In this document: one piece after another, positions 51,918 to 60,767 of the stretch | Layout of the letters: each line of letters opens with the position of its first letter | Numbering within the stretch: the first letter of the stretch is position 1 | Source of the DNA: JACMLD01 sp044223995 | GTDB lineage: Bacteria; Bacteroidota; Bacteroidia; Chitinophagales; Chitinophagaceae | DNA: 64,000 bases | Direction of reading: 5' to 3' | NCBI GenBank assembly: GCA_044223995.1 | Contig: JBGALE010000003.1 | Coordinates: forward strand, 1-64,000 | Made by a program: the position numbers and the translations under genes | The notes under the pieces: model-generated | What the model was told of the DNA's origin: nothing | The model's database searches: none | Seen by the model: only the letters and a program-made list of their open reading frames with translations

Positions 51918-53891
51918 ATGATACGAATTGATAAACTCCTTGCATTGTTGTTTGCTGCAAGTACGATTGCCGTTGCTTCAATAGGACAAAATTCTTTGCA
52001 GCAATTAGAGCCCGTCAACTTTTCGCAAGTGAATATTACTGATAATTTCTGGAAACCAAAGATTGACAAAGTAGCTACTACCACGCTCAGTGCCTGTATT
52101 TACCAAACGGAAGTAAAGACACCACGTATCCGTAATTTTCAGAAGGTTGCAAGAGGGAAGGGAGAACAGCATGAAGGAATATTTTACGACGACAGTGATG
52201 TGTTCAAAGCGCTGGAAGCCATGTCATATTCACTTAAAACACATCCCAATCCTGAAATGGAAAAAAAATGTGACGAGTGGATTGATATTATCGCTGCGGC
52301 CCAGTTAAAAGATGGCTATCTCAATACCTGGTACACATTGCGCGGATTGGATCAGCGCTGGACCGATATGAGTATGCACGAAGATTACAATGCCGGGCAT
52401 ATGATAGAAGCGGCGGTGGCTTATTTTGACGCCACCGGCAAAAGAAAATTTTTAGATGTTGTTATCAAATGGGCAGATTATTTTGATTCGCTGTTTGGAC
52501 CGGGTAAACGCGATTGGGTAACGGGTCACCAGGAACTTGAATTGGCATTGGTCAAATTGTATAAGGTAACAAAAAGCGAAAAATATTTAAAACTGGCGCA
52601 CTGGCTATTGGAAGAACGTGGTCATAAACTTGCGAAGGGATATACCTGGACCGATTGGAAAGACACTGCTTATGCACAAGATGTAGTTCCCATAAAAGAT
52701 CAGAAAGAGATAACTGGCCATGCCGTCCGCGCTATGTATATGTATACCGGCGCAGCCGATGTGGCCGCATTGACCGGTGATGCCGGATATATGAAGGCCA
52801 TGCGAACCGTTTGGGAAGATGTGGTGTTCAGGAATATGTACATCACGGGTGGAATTGGTTCTGCTGGCAGCAATGAAGGTTTTACCGTTGATTATGATTT
52901 GCCCAATGAACAGGCTTATTGCGAAACATGTGCATCCGTTGGAATGGTTTTCTGGAACCAGCGTATGAATGCACTAACCGGTGAAGCTGAATACATCGAT
53001 GTACTGGAAAGAAGTTTATACAATGGTGCACTGGATGGTTTGTCGATCAGTGGGGATCATTTCTTTTATGGCAATCCATTGGCATCAACCGGGCGGAGCG
53101 CCCGGCGGGAATGGTTTGGCACTGCTTGCTGCCCCGCGAACATAGCAAGGCTGGTGGCTTCACTTGGAAATTATATTTATGCAAAATCTGAAACCGGTAT
53201 TTGGGTAAACCTGTATGCTGGCAGCAATACAACGATTCAACTTGCAAAGGGAAATGTGCCCCTTCAAATGGAAACGAATTATCCCTGGGATGGGAAAGTA
53301 TCAGTTACTGTTGCTCCGCTGAAGAAAATAAATTTTGCCATGCACCTCCGTATTCCCGGCTGGGCGCAGGGCGTAGCAGTTCCTGGTGGCCTGTATCATT
53401 TTGCCGATAATAACAGCAACACCTTCTCAATACTGGTCAATGGCAAACCTGCCCTGTATAAAATGGAAAAAGGATATGCAGTGATAGAAAGGGAATGGAA
53501 AAAAAATGATGTAGTGGAATTACAACTACCTATGGATACCAGGCGTGTTGCTGCGCGTGATGAACTGAAGCAGGACAATGATCGCGTTGCATTGCAAAGG
53601 GGCCCGTTGGTATACTGTGTGGAAGGCGCAGATAACAATGGCAAAGCATGGAACATGGTGTTGCAGGATAATGTGGTAATCACTACGGGGCATGAAAACA
53701 TTTTAACCGAGCCAGTCGTAACGCTTGAAGCGGAAGTGCCGGTAGTAGAAGTAAGTACTGATGGATTAACCGTAACAACGTCCAACAAAAAAATAAGCGC
53801 CATTCCATATTATGCCTGGTGCAACCGGGGCAGCAACCAGATGCAGGTTTGGCTACCGAAAAAGATCAGGGATCTCAAATTGAATTACTGA
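51918..53891 (+). CDS. GH127 beta-L-arabinofuranosidase
   Basis: A 657-residue exported enzyme (signal peptide LLALLFAASTIAVASIGQ). The DUF1680 all-helical barrel has ITDNFWKPKI, AQLKDGYLNTWYTL and EDYNAGHMIEAAVAYFDATG. Zn/thiolate motifs are intact: Glu336 and Cys338 in AYCETCASVGM, Cys404 and Cys405 in GTACCPANIARL. These match the Glu/Cys and Cys-Cys set of HypBA1, a cysteine-nucleophile glycosidase that hydrolyses beta-L-arabinofuranosyl chains attached to hydroxyproline. Twenty nt before the next gene. Confidence 0.93.
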   Translation: MIRIDKLLALLFAASTIAVASIGQNSLQQLEPVNFSQVNITDNFWKPKIDKVATTTLSACIYQTEVKTPRIRNFQKVARGKGEQHEGIFYDDSDVFKALEAMSYSLKTHPNPEMEKKCDEWIDIIAAAQLKDGYLNTWYTLRGLDQRWTDMSMHEDYNAGHMIEAAVAYFDATGKRKFLDVVIKWADYFDSLFGPGKRDWVTGHQELELALVKLYKVTKSEKYLKLAHWLLEERGHKLAKGYTWTDWKDTAYAQDVVPIKDQKEITGHAVRAMYMYTGAADVAALTGDAGYMKAMRTVWEDVVFRNMYITGGIGSAGSNEGFTVDYDLPNEQAYCETCASVGMVFWNQRMNALTGEAEYIDVLERSLYNGALDGLSISGDHFFYGNPLASTGRSARREWFGTACCPANIARLVASLGNYIYAKSETGIWVNLYAGSNTTIQLAKGNVPLQMETNYPWDGKVSVTVAPLKKINFAMHLRIPGWAQGVAVPGGLYHFADNNSNTFSILVNGKPALYKMEKGYAVIEREWKKNDVVELQLPMDTRRVAARDELKQDNDRVALQRGPLVYCVEGADNNGKAWNMVLQDNVVITTGHENILTEPVVTLEAEVPVVEVSTDGLTVTTSNKKISAIPYYAWCNRGSNQMQVWLPKKIRDLKLNY

Positions 53892-53911
53892 CCTGGAAAT
53901 AAAATGTAAAT

Positions 53912-56272
53912 ATGAAGGCTAAAATTCTTTTTGCAACATTGAGTCTGCTGCTGTATGATTTAACTACACAGTCGCAATCGTATATACCGGAAGCTGGCAA
54001 CAAAAAATACAAAGTACAACCCGCGATAAACATAAAAGCGTATGCTTTTAATTTAAGAGATGTCAAATTATTGCCGGGCGGTCCTTTTAAACATGCGATG
54101 GATATGGATGCCGCCTACCTGCTCACGCTTGATCCCAACAGGTTGTTGCATCGGTTTTATGCCAATGCCGGGCTTGCTGTAAAAGCAGCCGTTTATGGAG
54201 GCTGGGAAAGTGAAGGGCTTTCGGGTCATACACTGGGTCATTATTTGTCAGCGATCTCCATGATGTATGTATCGACAGGAAACAGTGAATTCAAAAAAAG
54301 GGCAGATTATATCGTCAGTGAATTAAGGCGTTGCCAGTTGGCAAGAAAATCTGGTTATGTAGGCGCCATTCCAAAAGAAGACTCCATATTCGGAAAAGTA
54401 GCCAGGGGGGATATTAAAACAACAGGCTTTGATCTCAATGGCGGTTGGTCGCCCTGGTATACGGTTCATAAAGTAATGGCTGGTTTACTGGATGCCTATT
54501 TGTATTGCGACAATGCTGAAGCATTAACCGTGGTTACCGGCATGGCAGACTGGACAAACAACACTTTGGAAAAACTTTCTCCGGAGCAATTACAAAAAAT
54601 GCTGAAATGTGAATATGGCGGTATGAACGATGTGCTCGCGAATTTATATGCCATTACCGGCAATAAAAAATACCTGGATTTGTCGTATAAGTTTTACGAC
54701 GACTTTGTGATGGAACCTTTATCAAAAAAAATTGATCCACTTCCCGGAAAACATTCCAATACCAATGTGCCAAAGGCAATTGGAAGTGCCCGGCAATATG
54801 AACTGTCAGGAAATGACCGTGATAAAACCATCGCTTCTTTTTTCTGGGATGCAATGGTGCATAAACATAGCTATGTGATTGGCGGTAACAGCAACTATGA
54901 GTATTGCGGTGAAGAAAGTAAACTGAATGACCGGCTGAGTGATAATACCTGCGAGACATGCAATACCTATAATATGCTAAAGCTGACAAGACATTTGTTT
55001 AGCTGGAACCCGTCTTCCGAACTGATGGATTTTTATGAAAGGGCATTGTACAATCACATACTTGCGTCGCAAAACCCCGAGACAGGGATGATGTGTTATT
55101 TCGTACCGTTGAGAATGGGTACGCAAAAAATGTTCAGTGATTCCTTTAATACATTTACATGTTGTGTAGGCAGTGGCATGGAAAACCATTCCAAATACGC
55201 GGAAAGTATTTATTCAAATGGCAGTGACGGCAGTTTGTACATCAATTTGTTTATTCCATCCCAGGTAAACTGGAAAGCAAAGGGCGTAACCGTTATTCAG
55301 CAAACGAATTTCCCCGAAACCAATAGTATCGATCTTTCTGTTCACGGTGCTTCGCCCAAAGAACTGGTCATAAAAATCAGGAAACCATTTTGGGCCAGGA
55401 CTGAACCAGAAATAAGGATCAACAAACAAAAGAAATCCTTTGTTACAGATGGTTCAGGTTATATCGGGATAAAAAGAGTTTGGAAAACAACTGACCACCT
55501 GGAAATAATTTTTCCCATGGATTTGTATACGGAATCGATGCCGGACAATCCCAACCGAATCGCGGTAAAATATGGACCATTGGTGCTTGCCGGCGCTTTG
55601 GGTAAACAAACACCCGATCCGGTATTTGGCACGCCAGTATTGCTGACCAATGACCGCAACGCCGCCAACTGGATTCATCCGGCAAAAGAGCCACTGACTT
55701 TTGAAATGAAAAATACGGGAAAACCATTTGATGTAACGCTGATCCCGTTCTATAAAATGTACAACCAGTATTACAGTGTGTACTGGGATTTCTTTACTGA
55801 CAAGGACTGGGCCGACCGGCAGGCTGAATATGAAGCAGAGAAAAAAAGAAAGAGTGATATTGAAAAACAGACGGTCGATAATTTCCGGATTGGAGAAATG
55901 CAGCCCGAGCGGGATCATGGGTTACAGGCCAGCGAACGTTCCTATGTCAGCGACGCCCTGGGTATTATGGGAAGAGAAGCAAGGGCTGATAATTATTTTT
56001 CATTTGATATGATGGTTGCCCCGGGATCAGGGAATACTTTATTGTTGACGTATATAGGAGACGATAAGGACAGGAAATTTGACATAATAATTGACGGCAC
56101 ATTGTTGCATACCGAAGAATGGAAGGGTGGTAAGACAGGGAAATTCTATGATATGGCATATCCCATTCCAAAGAATTTAATAGAAGGAAAAAAGAAAATC
56201 AATGTGCGGATCGAGGCGAAATATGGTAAAACCGCCGGCCGGGTATTCGGCTGCAGAATATTGAAGCAATAA
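53912..56272 (+). CDS. GH146-like beta-L-arabinofuranosidase (GH127 clan)
   Basis: A 786-residue exported relative of the preceding enzyme, about 130 residues longer. The helical barrel carries LHRFYANAGL, GWESEGLSGHTLGHYLSA, GFDLNGGWSPWYTVHKVMAGLLDAY, then Glu348/Cys350 in DNTCETCNTYNML and Cys417/Cys418 in TFTCCVGSGMENH. C-terminal sheet domains follow, ending VFGCRILK. It most resembles the GH146 type, which acts on pectic arabinan. With GH127 next door, the two may divide substrates by linkage. Confidence 0.88.
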   Translation: MKAKILFATLSLLLYDLTTQSQSYIPEAGNKKYKVQPAINIKAYAFNLRDVKLLPGGPFKHAMDMDAAYLLTLDPNRLLHRFYANAGLAVKAAVYGGWESEGLSGHTLGHYLSAISMMYVSTGNSEFKKRADYIVSELRRCQLARKSGYVGAIPKEDSIFGKVARGDIKTTGFDLNGGWSPWYTVHKVMAGLLDAYLYCDNAEALTVVTGMADWTNNTLEKLSPEQLQKMLKCEYGGMNDVLANLYAITGNKKYLDLSYKFYDDFVMEPLSKKIDPLPGKHSNTNVPKAIGSARQYELSGNDRDKTIASFFWDAMVHKHSYVIGGNSNYEYCGEESKLNDRLSDNTCETCNTYNMLKLTRHLFSWNPSSELMDFYERALYNHILASQNPETGMMCYFVPLRMGTQKMFSDSFNTFTCCVGSGMENHSKYAESIYSNGSDGSLYINLFIPSQVNWKAKGVTVIQQTNFPETNSIDLSVHGASPKELVIKIRKPFWARTEPEIRINKQKKSFVTDGSGYIGIKRVWKTTDHLEIIFPMDLYTESMPDNPNRIAVKYGPLVLAGALGKQTPDPVFGTPVLLTNDRNAANWIHPAKEPLTFEMKNTGKPFDVTLIPFYKMYNQYYSVYWDFFTDKDWADRQAEYEAEKKRKSDIEKQTVDNFRIGEMQPERDHGLQASERSYVSDALGIMGREARADNYFSFDMMVAPGSGNTLLLTYIGDDKDRKFDIIIDGTLLHTEEWKGGKTGKFYDMAYPIPKNLIEGKKKINVRIEAKYGKTAGRVFGCRILKQ

Positions 56273-56293
56273 TATTTTACTATAATTGCATTC

Positions 56294-57280
56294 ATGAATA
56301 AGACAACAAGGTGGGGAATTATTGGGCCAGGTAAGATAGCAGAGAAATTTGCCCGAGCCTTGTCACTGGTACCAGGTGCAGAATTATATGGAGTCGCCTC
56401 GAGACAGGAATCAAAGGCCAGGGATTTTGCGGAGCGGCATGGGGCAATTAAATGGTTTAACAGGTACGAAGCATTGATAGCGGACACAACCATTGATGTT
56501 GTATATATAGCAACGCCACATACATTTCATTATAAATATGCCATGCAGTGCCTGCAGCAGCAGAAACCGGTACTTTGTGAAAAGCCAATGTCGGTGAATT
56601 ATGAGAGCACCCTGCAACTTGTAAAAACCGCCAGGGAACAGCATACATTTTTGATGGAAGCTATGTGGACAAGATTTCTCCCCACCATCAGGAAGACGAT
56701 TGAACTGGTCAACGAAGGAGCGATTGGACAAGTAAAGTGGATACATGCTGATTTCGGTTTTGCATTGGCCTTTGATGCAGGCAGCCGGATTTATGATAAG
56801 CAACTGGGTGGTGGTTCCCTGCTCGATGTTGGTGTATATCCATTGTTTCTTGTGCTGCAATTATTGGGTAAGCCGGATCAGGTTCAGTCTGGTGTTCACC
56901 TGGCAGCTACAGGGATAGATGAATCCGCAACGGCAGTACTCTCATATAATAGCGGGCAGACAGCGACTATTCATTCTTCTGTAGTTTCCCAAACGCCCAT
57001 TGAAGCAACTATTTCGGGTACTGCTGGTACGATTACGTTATCACGGCCATGGTACAAGGGAAACCGGGTGGAGGTAAGGAAAAATGATATTGTCACGGAT
57101 ATTTATGAATTGCCTTTTGGGAACAATGGATTCGAGTTTCAGATAATGGAAGTGCAGGATTGCCTTGCAGGAGGCAAAAAGGAAAGCGATTTGATGCCGC
57201 TTGATTTTAGTTTGCTGCTGAGTGAGACAGTTCAGCAAATTTGTGATGTGGCTGGAATCAGCTACCAGGTACAGCGGTAA
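56294..57280 (+). CDS. Gfo/Idh/MocA-family NAD(P) oxidoreductase
   Basis: A 328-residue cytoplasmic dehydrogenase: Rossmann motif WGIIGPGKIAEKFARAL, VVYIATPHTFHY, the catalytic Lys in VLCEKPMSVNYES, and LLDVGVYPLFLVLQLLG. No export signal. Similar to dimeric dihydrodiol dehydrogenase/pentose dehydrogenase-like members. It lies 21 nt after the GH146-like gene and 29 nt before the epimerase, so co-expressed; a sugar or imino-acid substrate is possible. Confidence 0.85.
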   Translation: MNKTTRWGIIGPGKIAEKFARALSLVPGAELYGVASRQESKARDFAERHGAIKWFNRYEALIADTTIDVVYIATPHTFHYKYAMQCLQQQKPVLCEKPMSVNYESTLQLVKTAREQHTFLMEAMWTRFLPTIRKTIELVNEGAIGQVKWIHADFGFALAFDAGSRIYDKQLGGGSLLDVGVYPLFLVLQLLGKPDQVQSGVHLAATGIDESATAVLSYNSGQTATIHSSVVSQTPIEATISGTAGTITLSRPWYKGNRVEVRKNDIVTDIYELPFGNNGFEFQIMEVQDCLAGGKKESDLMPLDFSLLLSETVQQICDVAGISYQVQR

Positions 57281-57309
57281 TAATTTTTTCATTTTTTCTA
57301 ACCCCGGAT

Positions 57310-58311
57310 ATGAAGAAAACATTTTTTTGCATTGATGCTCACACTTGCGGTAATCCAGTTAGGTTGGTGGCTGGTGGTGGACCTGCCCTTGAAGGCAGGA
57401 ATATGAGCGAGAAGCGGCAACATTTTTTAAAGGAATACGACTGGATTAGAAAGGGATTGATGTTTGAACCCCGGGGCCATGATATGATGAGTGGAAGTAT
57501 CCTGTATCCACCGCATGATCCGCAAAATGATGTGGCGGTTTTATTTATTGAAACCAGCGGCTGTTTGCCAATGTGCGGGCATGGTACCATTGGTACCATT
57601 ACCATCGCCATTGAAGAAGGATTAATTACACCAAAGAAACCCGGTTTTGTGCGAATGGAAGCACCGGCAGGACTGGTGTTGATAGAATACCGGCAGGAAG
57701 GGAAAAAGGTAAAAAGTGTCAAGCTGACCAATGTTCCGTCTTTTCTTGCGGCAGACGGTATTATTGTCGAGTGCCCGGAGCTCGGAGAATTGAAGGTCGA
57801 TGTCAGTTACGGTGGAAATTTTTACGCAATTGTTGATCGGCAACCAAACTTTCCGGGACTGGAACATTATTCAGCCGACCAGCTAATTCAGTGGAGCAGG
57901 GTGCTGCGTGGACGGATAAATCAAACCAATGAATTTGTTCACCCTGAAGACGCTACCATACGGGGTTGCTCGCATATTTTGTGGACAGGCGCAGTCATGG
58001 ATACAACCTCTACAGCAAGAAATGCCGTCTTTTATGGTGATAAGGCAATTGATCGGTCGCCTTGCGGAACAGGCACATCAGCAAGAATGGCACAATGGTA
58101 TACGAAAGGCAAGTTGAAGAAAGGTGATACCTTTATACATGAAAGTATCATTGGTTCGAAGTTTACGGGAACAGTAGAAGCAGAGACCAGTGTCGGCGGG
58201 AAAGTGGCGATCAAACCCGGAATTGAAGGTTGGGCAAAAGTATATGGATATAATACAATAACGATAGATCCGGAAGATGATCCATATGCATTTGGGTTCC
58301 AGGTATTATAA
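57310..58311 (+). CDS. 4-hydroxyproline 2-epimerase (proline racemase family)
   Basis: A 333-residue cofactor-independent epimerase expected to convert trans-4-hydroxy-L-proline to cis-4-hydroxy-D-proline. The two catalytic Cys are Cys89 in GCLPMCGHGTIG and Cys252 in DRSPCGTGTSARM. IDAHTCGNPVRLV, PRGHDMMSGSILYPP and GYNTITIDPEDDP are hallmarks of the hydroxyproline group. It supplies the first step for the hydroxyproline-type genes at 18.9-25.2 kb. Pure proline racemase activity is less likely. Confidence 0.9.
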   Translation: MKKTFFCIDAHTCGNPVRLVAGGGPALEGRNMSEKRQHFLKEYDWIRKGLMFEPRGHDMMSGSILYPPHDPQNDVAVLFIETSGCLPMCGHGTIGTITIAIEEGLITPKKPGFVRMEAPAGLVLIEYRQEGKKVKSVKLTNVPSFLAADGIIVECPELGELKVDVSYGGNFYAIVDRQPNFPGLEHYSADQLIQWSRVLRGRINQTNEFVHPEDATIRGCSHILWTGAVMDTTSTARNAVFYGDKAIDRSPCGTGTSARMAQWYTKGKLKKGDTFIHESIIGSKFTGTVEAETSVGGKVAIKPGIEGWAKVYGYNTITIDPEDDPYAFGFQVL

Positions 58312-58557
58312 TACTACATTTGACATACTGCGTATGACTTTATTGACCACGTAAAGTGTAACAGCAGAAAAAATTCCAATAAGCAGATACAAATATCCTC
58401 TGCATAACACCATCCTGGGAAATAATTAACCTAGCCATTTGAATTTGTCTCCTCAAAAAGCCGCCTGCAAAAGTTTGCAGTGCCGGGTAAGTTGTTTTCT
58501 TTTTTGAAATAAAAGTAACCGGTGAATATCGTGTATAAACATGCAGTTTAGCGATGC

Positions 58558-58599
58558 ATGTTTCCCGGTAAATAATACCGATGTTTCCCGGTATTTTTT
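58558..58599 (+). repeat. direct repeat and hairpin upstream of the 160-residue gene
   Basis: ATGTTTCCCGGTA occurs twice (58558-58570 and 58581-58593), 23 nt apart. The second copy also lies in an AATACCG ... CGGTATT hairpin (58574-58595) followed by T residues, so it could be a terminator for the epimerase operon or an operator. The rest of 58312-58753 has a palindrome GGCAT-TTT-ATGCC (58683-58695) and no ORF. Confidence 0.45.
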
Positions 58600-58706
58600 G
58601 ACGTATAAAGACGCAATAATTTGAAGTGTATTTAATTACATATATATTTAATGTGTAAAATATTGATTAGAAATATTTAACGGGCATTTTATGCCATGAT
58701 GTATCA

Positions 58707-58714
58707 TAGTTTTG
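58707..58714 (+). promoter_or_regulatory. -7 promoter element of the 160-residue gene
   Basis: TAGTTTTG matches TAnnTTTG and lies 39 nt before the ATG at 58754. No convincing -33 box; a regulator-dependent promoter is possible given the upstream repeats. Confidence 0.45.
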
Positions 58715-58753
58715 GGGTGTTGTAAAATTCATCACTTTTAAAAAACTAAAGCT

Positions 58754-59236
58754 ATGGTTACTGTTAAGGCATCTAAAAAAGTAGGACGTTATGTAAACAC
58801 CAAACATGTAGATTCTTTGCTAAGAACATACAAAAAAGAAAGGTGGGTTCATAATTCAAAACACATCGGCAAAGCCGACTCGCTGAGCGTATGGTACAGC
58901 GTTGAGGAACTAAAAGAATTTTTAGAAACAGCAGAACGGAACGGCGCGGATGGCATCAAAATGTATTTTGGAACTTATTCCAAAGAGTCGGCTAAGGACG
59001 AAATGTACGAGGATCGCCAGACCATCGTGCTGGTGGCCACCAAAAATAAAGAAACCGACAATGGAAACATAGATAAGAGTATTTATGTTCAATCCGGCAA
59101 CAAAGCTGAAATTCTTGCTTACAATGTCGGCAGAATCTGCCCGCCTTATTGCGGTGGAAGTGGACAAGGCTTCGACCTCGATACGATCGGAATTTCTATA
59201 ATTGACAATAATAAGGACGGAATGATAGTCGTGTAA
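58754..59236 (+). CDS. conserved-looking uncharacterised protein, 160 residues
   Basis: No recognised domain. Soluble, Lys- and Asp/Glu-rich N-terminal half with SLSVWYSVEELKEFLETAERNG (helix) and GIKMYFGTYS; then a beta-rich part, IVLVATKNKETDNGNIDKSI, a Cys-containing loop ICPPYCGGSGQGFD, and a final strand IGISIIDNNKDGMIVV. No signal peptide. It has its own terminator before the membrane-protein/kinase/regulator set. I associate such proteins with Bacteroidota of this type, but I know no function. Confidence 0.75.
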   Translation: MVTVKASKKVGRYVNTKHVDSLLRTYKKERWVHNSKHIGKADSLSVWYSVEELKEFLETAERNGADGIKMYFGTYSKESAKDEMYEDRQTIVLVATKNKETDNGNIDKSIYVQSGNKAEILAYNVGRICPPYCGGSGQGFDLDTIGISIIDNNKDGMIVV

Positions 59237-59262
59237 AACGGTTACACGGTTTTATTAATTTC

Positions 59263-59290
59263 AAACTCCTGCTTTTGCAGGAGTTTTTTT
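59263..59290 (+). terminator. terminator after the 160-residue gene
   Basis: AAACTCCTGC, TTTT loop, GCAGGAGTTT, then T-run. A second small hairpin CGTGTAA/TTACACG spans the stop codon (59230-59248). Confidence 0.88.
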
Positions 59291-59322
59291 GTTATTTTTA
59301 ATAGTACATAAAAGCTGGATTA

Positions 59323-59964
59323 ATGCCCTTTTATATAATAATGATATTTATAAGTTTTCTCTCCAGCTTACTTAGCCTGACAGTTCCGGCAAATCGACCG
59401 TATTTTCGTTATTTTCCATTTTTACTCATTGTTACAACAATAGTTGAGTATTATAGTTGGTATTTGGGAGAGCATGGTAAAAGTAATGTCATCATTTACA
59501 ATCTATATATTATTTATGAGTTTGGCTTCTACATGTTATTTCTGAGAATGCTGATTAATGAATATTACAAGGGCCCCCTTATCCTTGTTACAATTTTTCT
59601 ATATCTGTTGCTCACTTTGGTTAATATATTTTTTATACAGGGAATAAATGTATTTCATACCTATACATTTATTTTAGGTGATCTGATTATCGTGACATTT
59701 TGTGTTGTTTATTTTAATTACTTTGTTCGTTACACTAAAGTGAGAAACTTATTCAAGGAGCCGGTGTTTTGGATTGTGACTGGCTTATTATTTTCAAATG
59801 CTTTTTCATTGCCCTTGGTTGGAATTACAAATTTTGTGACAAGCATACCAGAACGCTACCAGCGTATTTTAGAATTTGCGATCAATTTTATGAATATATT
59901 ACTATACCTTTTATTTACTATAGGATTTTTATGCAAGATCAATTCCCGGAAGTTATTGTCGTAA
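59323..59964 (+). CDS. seven-helix membrane protein heading a two-component operon
   Basis: A 213-residue, highly hydrophobic protein with about seven membrane segments (for example FISFLSSLLSLTVP, LLIVTTIVEYYSWYL, LILVTIFLYLLLTLVNIFF, FILGDLIIVTFCVVYF and MNILLYLLFTIGFL). Unrecognised family. Its last 34 nt overlap the start of the kinase gene, so production is coupled. It may act as the input or scaffold for the kinase, which itself has only one membrane helix. Confidence 0.7.
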   Translation: MPFYIIMIFISFLSSLLSLTVPANRPYFRYFPFLLIVTTIVEYYSWYLGEHGKSNVIIYNLYIIYEFGFYMLFLRMLINEYYKGPLILVTIFLYLLLTLVNIFFIQGINVFHTYTFILGDLIIVTFCVVYFNYFVRYTKVRNLFKEPVFWIVTGLLFSNAFSLPLVGITNFVTSIPERYQRILEFAINFMNILLYLLFTIGFLCKINSRKLLS

Positions 59965-60767
59965 TAATAGCTGGTGCATTCCTGGCACTGTTACTGGTAG
60001 GCTTTGTAGTCACCATGCTGGTGGTGTACAGGAGAAAGCAATACCTTCATGAACAGGAGCTGTTACAGGCAAGACTGGAAATACAGGAGAATATCTTCCG
60101 CAGCCTCTCGGAAGAAATTCATGATAACATCGGCCAGGTGCTGTCCGTGCTTAAGTTGACCCTTTCCGTAACACCCGTGAAAGAAGGACAGGATGCATTT
60201 AAATACATCCAGGAAAGCCGGCAGATGGTCAACAACGTCATTTCCAGTATTTCCGACTTGTCGAAAAGCCTCCATCCCGACAGGATTGTAAAAATCGGGA
60301 TTGTAGAAGCCGTTCGGTTTGAATTGCTGAAATTGGAAAAGACGAATCTTTTCAGTACTACTTTTGTGCAGGATGGTTGTAATTTCCAGATACCGCCCGA
60401 AAATGAAATATTTCTTTTCAGAATTATACAGGAAATATTAAACAACATTATCAAGCATTCCAAGGCCCGGAATATTAATGTAACATTTTCTCATAAAGAA
60501 CGCTCGATAGTTTTTACATTTGTAGACAATGGTGTGGGCTTTGATGTAAAAGAAGCTATGCAAAAGTCTTCTTCCGGAAGAGGGATAGGCCTGACGAGCA
60601 TGATGAACCGGGCTAAACTGATTGGGGGCTACCTGGCAATAAACAGCGAGCCGCAAAAAGGCACCAGTATCGTAATGGAAATACCAGCCGTTATCTTACC
60701 ACAGACAACAGAAAAAGATACAAATACCCGCGCCAATGCCGAAGAAGTTCAAGATAGGAATAGCTGA
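59931..60767 (+). CDS. NarL-type (HisKA_3) histidine kinase
   Basis: A 278-residue kinase. ATG at 59931 is chosen because it starts a clean membrane helix (VIVVIIAGAFLALLLVGFVVTMLVVY); earlier codons lie inside the upstream gene. After a short coiled coil, the dimerisation/phosphorylation box is SEEIHDNIGQVLSVLKLTLS with acceptor His. ATPase boxes: IIQEILNNIIKHSKA, DNGVGFDVKEAM and GRGIGLTSMMNRAKLIGG. No periplasmic sensor domain. Its 3' end overlaps the regulator start by 32 nt. Confidence 0.92.
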   Translation: MQDQFPEVIVVIIAGAFLALLLVGFVVTMLVVYRRKQYLHEQELLQARLEIQENIFRSLSEEIHDNIGQVLSVLKLTLSVTPVKEGQDAFKYIQESRQMVNNVISSISDLSKSLHPDRIVKIGIVEAVRFELLKLEKTNLFSTTFVQDGCNFQIPPENEIFLFRIIQEILNNIIKHSKARNINVTFSHKERSIVFTFVDNGVGFDVKEAMQKSSSGRGIGLTSMMNRAKLIGGYLAINSEPQKGTSIVMEIPAVILPQTTEKDTNTRANAEEVQDRNS

